DNA of 64,000 nucleotides from Bacteriovoracaceae bacterium (GTDB lineage: Bacteria > Bdellovibrionota > Bacteriovoracia > Bacteriovoracales > Bacteriovoracaceae). The number at the start of each line of letters is the position of its first letter. Within the stretch, counting starts at the first letter, position 1. Location: positions 1-64,000 of the forward strand of contig CANFHC010000003.1 of the NCBI GenBank assembly GCA_947446575.1, written 5' to 3'. The notes beneath the pieces were generated by a model. The model was not told the origin of the DNA, did not search any database, and saw only the letters and a list, made by a program, of their open reading frames with translations. A program made the position numbers and the translations under genes. Positions 26,571-34,471 of the stretch are shown here, piece after piece.

Positions 26571-28856
26571 CTATTTCTTTTTAAAAAATCCGTCTAATAA
26601 CCCTTTCACTTTTTCTTTTGCTGCTTCTGGAACGATTTTATCTAAATTCTTCTCAATAACTTTTTTAATTTCTTCTTGGCCTTTGGTTTTCAATGCCCCT
26701 TTGGCAAGCTTTGAAACTGTATAACCATAATCCGGCTTCATATCGAATCCTGGTCCAGTGACTCGTATTGGTAGGATTTTGGTTCCAACATTAGCTTGAA
26801 GAATGTCTGAAATTTTGCCCGTGTTATCCACAAAACTTACATCCATAGATGATAATTTTGATGAACCTGGAATGGGATAAATTTCCCCGCTTCCACTGAC
26901 CTGAACCTTTTTATTAATACCAATAAAATCAAATGCAGAAATACTATAATGGTCGTTAGTAAAATGACCTTTCATAGTTAGTGTTTCAAAATTTCCATCA
27001 ATCTTAACTTGCTTGTCTTTGACCTTATCTTTAACAACAGGAATATTTGCAAGAAGAGGATTAATATAATCAGATAAATTCAATTTTTTGATTTCTCCAT
27101 TTTTTGCATCGGCTAATACATTGACGTCATAACCTGCAGGCTTAGCATTTTTATAGATAGTCGCTGATCCATTTACTTTACCCGAAAATGTTCCGGAAAA
27201 ATTTTCAATGAACGGTGGTAAAAATGCTTTGAAAGATGACATGTTTAAATTGGCCATCTCGAAATTAAACTTTGATTCACTTGAATTTTTTCCAAGAATC
27301 ATTGTTTGGCTGAGCTTTCCAGTTCCTTTAGAAAATTTAAAAGTCATATTATCAATAGCGATAGAAGTTAGACTTGTAATAATTTTTCCGCGTCCTGAAA
27401 AATCTTCACCGCCAATATTAATATTTCCCCACTCAACATTTACACTTGAGGGAGGGAGTCCTAAAGGTGGAGCACTCGCTTGAACTTTGGCTGCACCTTT
27501 TTTACCTTCAGCCTGGGCTGCTTCAGTGTCTTCAGTTTTTTTATCCCAAAGTTTCGAGCGAATTAATTTCTCTGGAACTTTCATTCCACTAGCTACAATG
27601 CGAATATCAAACGGCTTAAGTTTAGCTATATCGAATTTTTCATTTGGATCAAATGTCCCCGCTACCGATGTGTTTACTTGCCCTTCAAGAATTTCTGTTT
27701 TTACTTTTACTGATAAGTCATGGCCTTTAAAATCACCTGTCACAATCGTATTAGAAACGACTCCATCTTTTGAGTAAACAATTCCAGGAGTAATGCCGAA
27801 ATTCATATTAGCATTGATTTTTTTGTCTTCACCGTAAGCTACGTTACCGCGAGCTGTAAGTTTTGCCTTAGAGAGATCGATAGTTTTATCAAGACCCATA
27901 ATCGCCGCGACATCTTTTAAAACAATGTCGGCTGCAATATCGGTGATATCAATTTGTTTAGCCATTTTAAAATTTGCACTAATTTTATTTTGTGATTCAA
28001 AACTCGTTGCCAAATTTCCCGAGAGCTCACCATCTTTTTTCAAAAGAAGATCGATTTTTGTTGTGATTTCTGGAAACTTCCACTCAAGACCTGTCTTAGA
28101 AATATTATTAACTTTAACAATGACTAATGATGATACAGAACCATTTTTCACCAAGTCAGCAATATTAAATTCTCCAATCGCAATTGTATCAAAAGCCACG
28201 ATTGATTGATCTTTCATTGTAAACTTAGCACTAGAAGCTACTTCAAATGCAGTTGAAGATTCAAAGTTTAATCCTTTAATTAAAAAACGAGAGACTTTTA
28301 TATCTCCTTTTGAATTATCACGAAGAGCATACTTTACTGAGACATCCGAGAGCTTTACGTTGATTTTACTTTTCCCAAAAAAGCCTAAAGCTGAGTTTGA
28401 GACTGTTTCACCATTTTTTTCTTCTTCTTTCTTTTTCTCTTCTGGAGATTTTTTATCTCCCATTGCATATGTCCAGTTATTGCCTTCAGGGAACTCATGG
28501 TAGTTCATTTCTGGAGCATCTAACTTTATTTCTACAATTCCAGAGCCTGTAAGTATGGCCCATAAGGGAACTTTCACAACCAACTGGTCAACCGACATCA
28601 TATCGACTTTTTGATTATCCTTTGTAGTTTTAAATGCGAATTTCTCTAAATTAACGTTAAAGTTTAATCCCCACCCAATACTTACATTTTGCAAAGTTAC
28701 TTCAGCTCTTGGAAAAATTTTTTGAGTTTGTTCAATTGCAATTTTTTTTATTTCTTCTGGTCTGAGCTTAGTTGAGGCGTAATAAAATAATCCACCTACT
28801 AAAATAACAAAGACGGATAACGCGATTCCTAAAACTTTTACTTTGTTTGATTTCAT
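26571..28856 (-). CDS. AsmA-family protein
   Basis: 761 residues from the ATG preceded by AGGAT; a TTG two codons earlier is less likely. One N-terminal membrane helix (about 8-28) is followed by a long beta-rich periplasmic region, with the AsmA start motif VTLQNVSIGWG and a C-terminal AsmA-type domain ending in Lys-rich helices. AsmA/YhdP/TamB-like proteins bridge the periplasm and influence outer-membrane lipid balance. A low-complexity Lys/Glu patch lies near residue 140. Lies in the same operon as the HTH gene upstream and mtnA downstream. Confidence 0.85.
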   Translation of the reverse strand: MKSNKVKVLGIALSVFVILVGGLFYYASTKLRPEEIKKIAIEQTQKIFPRAEVTLQNVSIGWGLNFNVNLEKFAFKTTKDNQKVDMMSVDQLVVKVPLWAILTGSGIVEIKLDAPEMNYHEFPEGNNWTYAMGDKKSPEEKKKEEEKNGETVSNSALGFFGKSKINVKLSDVSVKYALRDNSKGDIKVSRFLIKGLNFESSTAFEVASSAKFTMKDQSIVAFDTIAIGEFNIADLVKNGSVSSLVIVKVNNISKTGLEWKFPEITTKIDLLLKKDGELSGNLATSFESQNKISANFKMAKQIDITDIAADIVLKDVAAIMGLDKTIDLSKAKLTARGNVAYGEDKKINANMNFGITPGIVYSKDGVVSNTIVTGDFKGHDLSVKVKTEILEGQVNTSVAGTFDPNEKFDIAKLKPFDIRIVASGMKVPEKLIRSKLWDKKTEDTEAAQAEGKKGAAKVQASAPPLGLPPSSVNVEWGNINIGGEDFSGRGKIITSLTSIAIDNMTFKFSKGTGKLSQTMILGKNSSESKFNFEMANLNMSSFKAFLPPFIENFSGTFSGKVNGSATIYKNAKPAGYDVNVLADAKNGEIKKLNLSDYINPLLANIPVVKDKVKDKQVKIDGNFETLTMKGHFTNDHYSISAFDFIGINKKVQVSGSGEIYPIPGSSKLSSMDVSFVDNTGKISDILQANVGTKILPIRVTGPGFDMKPDYGYTVSKLAKGALKTKGQEEIKKVIEKNLDKIVPEAAKEKVKGLLDGFFKKK

Positions 28857-28864
28857 TTTCAATC

Positions 28865-29152
28865 CTATAATCCTATTTCATTATTTGCATTTTCAGTTTT
28901 TTTTGCGATTTTCAAAAGTTCTTTTAATGGTTTAATCATTGGGTTTTGATCATTAAATTTATAGATCCGAGATCTACCAACAACTCTCGAAGTGAGAAAG
29001 CCTGCTTCTTCAAATCTTTCTAGTTGTTTTATGATAGGGTCTAGAGCTGTGTGATGTTGTTGGGCGATAGCAGACGCATGCAGTTCTCCAAATTTAAAAA
29101 TAGAGAGCATCACTTTTTCTGCAGATTTATTTCCAAAAAGACCTTCAAGCAT
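28865..29152 (-). CDS. Winged-helix transcriptional regulator
   Basis: 95 residues forming a single winged helix-turn-helix: recognition region SAIAQQHHTALDPIIKQLERF and a wing FLTSRVVGRSRIYKFND, as in ArsR/MarR-like one-domain regulators. There are no metal-ligand cysteines. It heads an operon with AsmA, MtnA-like and Ppx/GppA genes, so it probably regulates that operon and itself. The start codon follows a promoter so closely that the mRNA would have almost no leader. Confidence 0.8.
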   Translation of the reverse strand: MLEGLFGNKSAEKVMLSIFKFGELHASAIAQQHHTALDPIIKQLERFEEAGFLTSRVVGRSRIYKFNDQNPMIKPLKELLKIAKKTENANNEIGL

Positions 29153-29158
29153 TTGGAG

Positions 29159-29190
29159 ATTATCAACTAAGCATTAGTCATTATCAACTA
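29159..29190 (-). promoter_or_regulatory. Promoter inside an 11-bp direct repeat, near-leaderless
   Basis: ATTATCAACTA occurs at 29159-29169 and 29180-29190, exactly 21 bp apart (two helical turns). Read on the minus strand the copies supply the -35 TTGATA (29182-29187) and the -10 GATAAT (29159-29164) with a 17-bp spacer. The ATG of the winged-helix gene begins only six bases after the -10. The repeats are a natural operator for that regulator. Confidence 0.55.
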
Positions 29191-29194
29191 CATT

Positions 29195-30409
29195 TTAGTT
29201 ATAGCGATTTACAAAGATTTTTTTTAGTCGGTGTTGTCTATCCGACCGATAGATTCCATTGTGTCCTGAAAAAAGATAACTTAAGCCGATGGTAATTGCC
29301 GCATACGCTCCAATATCTGAACCAAAAAGTGACATGGATAAAAATAGGCAAGAGATTGGAGTATTCGAAGCACCAGCAAACACGGCGACAAATCCCAACG
29401 CACTCAGAAGTGGAAAGGCCAACGGCAAAATTAGACTTAAAGCATTACCTAATGTTGCCCCTATATAAAAAAGCGATGTCACTTCTCCGCCTCGAAAACC
29501 AGAACCGACCGACGTCACTGTCATAAAAATTTTACCCAAAAAATCATAGGGATGAACCCGCTCAAGAAAAGTCGCGTGAATAATATCTTCACCCAAACTT
29601 TGATAACGATCACTTCCAAAAAGGGTAAAAAACAAAACAACAATCATTCCACCAAGAAAAGGACGGTAAAGAGAATTGGGAATTTTATTTTTAAAAAAAT
29701 CTTTTAATGCATGCAAAGACCAAACAAAAAACTTGGCAACTAATCCAAAAATGACTCCTGCCACTATTGCGGAAAACAAACTGGGAATTGAAAATGGAGG
29801 AATATGTATCAATGGTTTGTAGTTAAAATGAACAATTCCTAAAATGTGAGTGGTATAATCACCAACAAAAGCTGCTACTAAACAAGGAAAGAGGGCTTCG
29901 AAATTGACAGAACTAAGAAGTAAAATCTCAATACCAAAAACAGCACCTGCGAGCGGTGTTCCGAAAATGGCTGCAAACCCTGCACTCATCCCCACCATTA
30001 AAACGATGCGACGATTGTCAAAAAAAGTTCCAGCAAATTTAGAAAATTGATCACTAATACCTGAACCCATTTGAACAGCGGCTCCTTCTCTTCCAACTGA
30101 AGCTCCAAAGAGATGGGAGACAACGGTGCTAATAAAAATCATCGGCACAATACGAAAGGGAATATGCTCGCGTGGTTCATGAATTTCATCGAGGATTAGA
30201 TTATTTCCGCCATCAACGGTTAGCCCGTAACGGTTGTAAAACCATGCGACTAAAACACCTATGACGGGGAGAAAAACAACAATCCAACTATGGGTCTTTC
30301 TAAAATCAATGGCCCATCCAATTGCTTTAAAAAAGCAAAAAGCTGCTCCTCCGGCGAGAATTCCCACCGTAACAGATAATAATGTCCATTTAACTAGTGA
30401 TTTTGTCAT
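29195..30409 (-). CDS. ClC-family chloride channel/transporter
   Basis: 404 residues, about ten membrane helices. Filter motifs are present: GREGAAVQMGSG (GREGP equivalent) and GSGFRGGEVTSLFYIGATLG (GGxFxP equivalent), but Glu 148-type gating residue context is altered, with Ala following GREG instead of Pro. It moves chloride or fluoride, either as a channel or as an antiporter. The length is shorter than E. coli ClcA and there are no CBS domains. Confidence 0.9.
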   Translation of the reverse strand: MTKSLVKWTLLSVTVGILAGGAAFCFFKAIGWAIDFRKTHSWIVVFLPVIGVLVAWFYNRYGLTVDGGNNLILDEIHEPREHIPFRIVPMIFISTVVSHLFGASVGREGAAVQMGSGISDQFSKFAGTFFDNRRIVLMVGMSAGFAAIFGTPLAGAVFGIEILLLSSVNFEALFPCLVAAFVGDYTTHILGIVHFNYKPLIHIPPFSIPSLFSAIVAGVIFGLVAKFFVWSLHALKDFFKNKIPNSLYRPFLGGMIVVLFFTLFGSDRYQSLGEDIIHATFLERVHPYDFLGKIFMTVTSVGSGFRGGEVTSLFYIGATLGNALSLILPLAFPLLSALGFVAVFAGASNTPISCLFLSMSLFGSDIGAYAAITIGLSYLFSGHNGIYRSDRQHRLKKIFVNRYN

Positions 30410-30549
30410 AGTTTAATTCTAAAGAATGACGACTCAAATGTCTTGAAGCTTTTCTATCACCCCCTCTATAAATTTTACCAATTCCCCCTTCCCCACAGCT
30501 CCCCACGATATAATCCAACGAATAAGCAATGTAAGTGAAGAGGCTTTGG

Positions 30550-30720
30550 ATGAAGTCCATTAACAAACTATTAGAATTTTATAAAACGAGAGAAAAGTCA
30601 CTTGAGAATATCTATATGGGAAGTGGCATTGTTAGTTGGAGATATGCCTGGGTTTTCAGCTTAAGCAATTTTTACTACCAAATCTTAAAAATCTTTAAAC
30701 CTCAAATACTAGTGAGATAA
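30550..30720 (+). CDS. Possible small protein before the flippase-like gene
   Basis: 56 residues starting at an ATG preceded by GAGG; the sequence ends SNFYYQILKIFKPQILVR. It stops two bases before the next start codon, which fits translational coupling. There is no recognised domain and the frame could be chance. Kept because of its spacing and ribosome site. Confidence 0.35.
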   Translation: MKSINKLLEFYKTREKSLENIYMGSGIVSWRYAWVFSLSNFYYQILKIFKPQILVR

Positions 30721-30722
30721 TT

Positions 30723-31712
30723 ATGAAAGATAAAACTAAAAAAACTTATCATCGTATTCTTCTTATTTTATCAGCAGGTCTTTTAATTGGTTTGTTTTTT
30801 TATGTTCAAAAAAATGGTTCTTCTTTTGCTCGGATAAAATCGATAGACTTAAGTTTGATTTTTCTTTTGATTAGTATTCATGCTCTCAATTATCTCCTTT
30901 TAGGAATTACTCATTTTTATCCTCTTCAAAAGCATAATATTCATCTTAAGTTTAAAGAATGGTATGGCCTTTGTGCGATTTCAGAATTGTTCAACATGCT
31001 TCTTCCTGCAAAAGGCGGAACAGCTATTCGCATGATGTACATCAACGAAAAAAAGGGATTAGAGATTAGAGAATTTCTTTCTATGGGACTTGCTGTTGTT
31101 TTAACAGGATTTTCACTCTTAGGTGTGGTGGGAACAATTTATTGTCATTTTTTCTTAAATATTCACAACATTGTATTCGTCGCCCTTGAATCACTATTTA
31201 TTTCATTGATGATTTCGTCTTTCATCCTCATTTTCGCTTCAGAATTTGTTACTCGTCTTTTTAAGTTGGATCGGAAATATTCACCTAAAAAATATCTTAC
31301 TGATAAAAAAATTGTATTCGTTTCATTTTCTGCTTATCTGGGAATGTTTATTCTTTATCCAATTAAAGTTTATCTTTCATTTAAGGCAATTGGAGTAAAT
31401 ATTCAGTTAATGAATTCATTCGAGATAAGTTTAATCTTACTTGGATCTAGTTTTTTCCAAGTTCTCCCTGGAAATGTTGGCGTGAAAGAAGTGGCCACTG
31501 CTTATGTTGCACAACAATACGGAATTCAATTTGAAACAGCACTGCTCGCAAGTCTAATAGATCGAGCAATTTTATTACTCTTCTTATTTCCATTGGGATC
31601 GTATTTTTACTGGGATCTTTTACTCGATGCTAGTTTACCTAGAATTAAACTCCCAAGTATTTCAGCATCGTCACGAATTCCTCTGATAAAGCGACTGGTA
31701 AAAGTGCGCTGA
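30723..31712 (+). CDS. Flippase-like integral membrane protein (UPF0104/LPG synthase TM type)
   Basis: 329 residues, about eight membrane helices. ISELFNMLLPAKGGTAIRMMY and SFFQVLPGNVGVKEVATAY are the paired motifs of the lysylphosphatidylglycerol-synthase transmembrane/flippase-like family. Members move or modify lipid-linked molecules. The catalytic soluble domain of MprF is absent, so this is a stand-alone membrane unit. A ring of Lys/Arg closes the C-terminus. Confidence 0.82.
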   Translation: MKDKTKKTYHRILLILSAGLLIGLFFYVQKNGSSFARIKSIDLSLIFLLISIHALNYLLLGITHFYPLQKHNIHLKFKEWYGLCAISELFNMLLPAKGGTAIRMMYINEKKGLEIREFLSMGLAVVLTGFSLLGVVGTIYCHFFLNIHNIVFVALESLFISLMISSFILIFASEFVTRLFKLDRKYSPKKYLTDKKIVFVSFSAYLGMFILYPIKVYLSFKAIGVNIQLMNSFEISLILLGSSFFQVLPGNVGVKEVATAYVAQQYGIQFETALLASLIDRAILLLFLFPLGSYFYWDLLLDASLPRIKLPSISASSRIPLIKRLVKVR

Positions 31713-31762
31713 GAATAAAAAATTGTCTTATAATAAGACCGTATTTAACCTAGCGGAAGTCA

Positions 31763-32014
31763 ATGATCCATAAAGCAAAACCTTGTTTCCAAGCTGTCAA
31801 AGCAGGATTTCATACTCAACTCTCAGGACACACTCATGGTGGTCAAAGCTTTCCTTGGAATATCATCCTAACCATGGTTCAACCATACGTGCGGGGACTC
31901 AATATTTATGAGGGCATGAATATATATATTCATAGTGGAACTGTTTTTTGGGGACCACCAAATAGATTTATGTTTAATTCTGAAATCGCAGAAATTATTT
32001 TTAAATTTTTTTAG
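31763..32014 (+). pseudogene. Metallophosphoesterase, C-terminal remnant
   Basis: 83 residues match only the last part of YkuE/YaeI-type phosphoesterases: LSGHTHGGQSFPWN carries the GHTHGGQ metal motif and IHSGTVFWGPPNRFMFNSEI the closing strand. The first two thirds, with the other metal ligands, are missing; only 50 bases separate it from the upstream stop codon. It cannot be an active enzyme. It likely records a deletion next to the radical SAM cluster. Confidence 0.7.
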
Positions 32015-32024
32015 GAGAAAATGT

Positions 32025-32990
32025 GTGATTTTAGCATTTGATAAAAAAATTCAAGAGCATCAAATTATTCTCAATAGAGTTTCGGTTGCTACTTTGCAAA
32101 TTAACCTTGGAAAATTATGCAATCAAGCCTGTCATCATTGCCATGTAGAAGCAGGTCCTCTACGAACTGAAATCATGACGGAAAAAACTGTCGATAGAGT
32201 TATTGAGCTGATGAAAAAATCACCTAATTTAAAAACTATCGATTTAACTGGTGGTGCTCCTGAAATGAATCCAAATTTTAAGAGGCTAGTTATTGCGGCC
32301 AGAGAATTGAACTTAGAAGTTATTGACCGTTGCAATTTAACTATTTTTTATGAATTTGGTTTCAGTGATCTGCCTGAATTTTTGAAAGAACAAAAAGTTC
32401 ACATTGTAGCCTCTATGCCTTGCTACACTAAAAAAAATGTTGATATGCAACGTGGCCGTGGTGTTTTTGATAAAAGTATAGAAGGATTAAAACAGTTGAA
32501 CTCTCTTGGTTTTGGTATTCATGGCACTGGATTAACTTTGGACTTAGTTTATAATCCTGGAGGAGCATTCCTACCAGGCGCCCAATTAAAACTTGAAGCT
32601 GATTATAAAAAAGAGCTAAAACAATTTTTTAACATAGAATTTAATAAGCTATACACTATTACTAATATGCCGATCAAACGTTTCTTAGATGATCTCAAAC
32701 GCCTCCAAAAATATGATGAGTATATGACTCTATTAATGAACAATTTTAATCCACATGCTGCTGATTCAGTTATGTGCAAATCTCTCGTATCGATAGGATA
32801 TGATGGTCAAATTTATGATTGTGATTTTAATCAAATGCTCGAAATACCGGCCAGTAATAAAAAAACGACCTTATGGGATATAAATAGAATAGAAGATTTT
32901 AACGATAAAAAAATTGCTCTGGCTAACCATTGTTACGGCTGCACCGCAGGTGCTGGAAGTTCTTGTGGTGGTACACTTTTAAAGGAATAA
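32025..32990 (+). CDS. ArsS-type radical SAM protein
   Basis: 321 residues from a GTG preceded by TAGGAG; upstream codons in this frame lack a ribosome site and would overlap the phosphoesterase remnant. The 4Fe-4S motif is CNQACHHC (Cys 32, 36, 39), followed by HVEAGPLRTE and LTGGAPEMNP. The C-terminus CYGCTAGAGSSCGG is the Cys-rich tail of the rSAM/selenodomain family, where ArsS makes dimethylarsinoyl-deoxyadenosine for arsenosugars. Here all positions are Cys and none is a TGA codon. Function by family; the actual substrate is unproven. Confidence 0.85.
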   Translation: MILAFDKKIQEHQIILNRVSVATLQINLGKLCNQACHHCHVEAGPLRTEIMTEKTVDRVIELMKKSPNLKTIDLTGGAPEMNPNFKRLVIAARELNLEVIDRCNLTIFYEFGFSDLPEFLKEQKVHIVASMPCYTKKNVDMQRGRGVFDKSIEGLKQLNSLGFGIHGTGLTLDLVYNPGGAFLPGAQLKLEADYKKELKQFFNIEFNKLYTITNMPIKRFLDDLKRLQKYDEYMTLLMNNFNPHAADSVMCKSLVSIGYDGQIYDCDFNQMLEIPASNKKTTLWDINRIEDFNDKKIALANHCYGCTAGAGSSCGGTLLKE

Positions 32991-32992
32991 GC

Positions 32993-33130
32993 ATGGATAG
33001 TTTAGGCAGCATCAAAGAATATTATGGAAAAGTTTTAGGCTCAAAAATAAATCACCTAGGTCTCTTTGATTGTGGGCAAACCCCAGGATCGGCTAGCGCA
33101 CAAGATTGTACTACTGGTGCTTGTTGCTAA
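32993..33130 (+). CDS. 45-residue Cys-rich peptide resembling an ArsM N-terminus
   Basis: A ribosome site (AAAGGA) and ATG lie two bases after the radical SAM stop, and its own stop touches the ATG of the next gene (TAAATG). The peptide starts SIKEYYGKVLGSK and ends DCTTGACC. Arsenite methyltransferases of this pathway begin with a similar YYGK segment leading to an ACC cysteine pair, but continue into a 250-residue methyltransferase that is missing here. It may be a remnant, a thiol carrier or a peptide substrate. Tight coupling favours expression. Confidence 0.6.
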   Translation: MDSLGSIKEYYGKVLGSKINHLGLFDCGQTPGSASAQDCTTGACC

Positions 33131-34471
33131 ATGAATGACTTGAGTATCGTTATTCCCGTAAAGTTTCAAGATGACTGCTGGCAAGACCTTGTCACAGAAC
33201 TTTTATCTCTTCCCGGTGAATTTGAAATTATTTTAGTTGGACCAGATTTTGATAATAAAAAATCTGATTCTCCTCGTATTCGCTTCGAGTACTGCAAGGA
33301 AGGTAGGGCCAGACAACAAAATCATGGTGCTCAAGTTGCTTCGAAAACGTTCGTTTGGTTTTTGCATGCTGACTCCCGGCTTTCAAATCGTCCAATTCAA
33401 AAAATAGAAGAAAAACTAAAAGAAAATTCCGAAGCCATTTATTTTTTTGATTTAAATTTTCTCACAGATGGTCCACGCTTAATGATTTTAAATAGCATTG
33501 GTGCTTACTTGAGATCTCATATTTTAAAAATGCCATTTGGAGACCAAGGATTTTTTTTGGCGAGAAGAACTTTCTTTTCGTTAGGTATGTTTGATGAAGC
33601 TGCCCGCTACGGTGAAGATCATTTATTTATTTGGAAAGCTCATTACAGACGTGTGCCAGTCATTCCCGCCAATGCCGAATTATTTACCAGTGCAAGAAAA
33701 TATAAAAACATCGGATGGATCACTACAACCTTTCGTCATGTAGTTTTGACTTACAAGCAGGCTATACCTCAATTAATAAAAGTTATTCGCTCCAAAAATA
33801 AAAGAAAATTTACAACCGCCATTGCTATATTTGTTAAAACACCCGGCGCCTCACCTGTTAAAAGTAGGCTTGCTGCAGATATAGGCATTGAAAAAGCTGA
33901 AGAGTTTTTTAAGCTTTCGCTTAAAGCCACAGAAGCTGCAGTGATTGAAGCTATCAAAAAAAGTGACGGTAAAATTGAGGCATATTGGGCAGTAGCTGAA
34001 AAAGATCAACTCACCAACCCACTTTGGAATAGTTTTAAAACAATTCCCCAAGGCAGTGGTGAACTTGGCGAAAGATTAGCAACTATTTATTCAAAACTAC
34101 AAAAACGACATAAAAAAGTTTTTCTCATTGGAGCAGATCTTCCCCACCTAGATTACAAAACACTCTTGCGTGCATTTTATAAACTTACTTCATCTTCTGA
34201 ATATGTTTTAGGCGAGACCGAAGATGGTGGTTTTTATCTTTTTGGCGGAAGAAGAATCATTGAACGAGCTATTTGGAATTCTATTCCTTATTCAAGTGAT
34301 CAAACTTCAGCAGCTCTTATTAATAAACTTGGAAAAGGAAATTTTCTCTTTCTGGAGCCGAATTTCGATATTGACTACAAAGTAGACTTGGAAAAATTAG
34401 TTGATTATCCAACAGAGACATTATTAAAAGAGCAACTTGATGTTATTTATTGGGCGAAAGTGAATTTGTAA
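33131..34471 (+). CDS. Fusion of two rSAM-associated transferases (GT2 and DUF2064)
   Basis: 446 residues. Residues 1-215 are a GT2-family transferase of the rSAM/selenodomain-associated type 2 class (LSIVIPVK, GRARQQNHGAQ, FLHADSRL, PFGDQGFFLARR). Residues 220-446 are the type 1 class, DUF2064 (AIFVKTPGASPVKSRLA, LIGADLPHL, GETEDGGFYLFGGRR). The two are usually separate genes near ArsS-like proteins. They likely attach or activate a sugar on the radical SAM product. The gene ends directly against the convergent helicase gene, with no spacer. Confidence 0.85.
   Translation: MNDLSIVIPVKFQDDCWQDLVTELLSLPGEFEIILVGPDFDNKKSDSPRIRFEYCKEGRARQQNHGAQVASKTFVWFLHADSRLSNRPIQKIEEKLKENSEAIYFFDLNFLTDGPRLMILNSIGAYLRSHILKMPFGDQGFFLARRTFFSLGMFDEAARYGEDHLFIWKAHYRRVPVIPANAELFTSARKYKNIGWITTTFRHVVLTYKQAIPQLIKVIRSKNKRKFTTAIAIFVKTPGASPVKSRLAADIGIEKAEEFFKLSLKATEAAVIEAIKKSDGKIEAYWAVAEKDQLTNPLWNSFKTIPQGSGELGERLATIYSKLQKRHKKVFLIGADLPHLDYKTLLRAFYKLTSSSEYVLGETEDGGFYLFGGRRIIERAIWNSIPYSSDQTSAALINKLGKGNFLFLEPNFDIDYKVDLEKLVDYPTETLLKEQLDVIYWAKVNL

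Noticed and set aside
32025-32990. Selenocysteine in the ArsS-like protein
   Set aside because: Many relatives use TGA for Sec in the Cys-rich tail, but here the frame has plain Cys codons and a single TAA stop.
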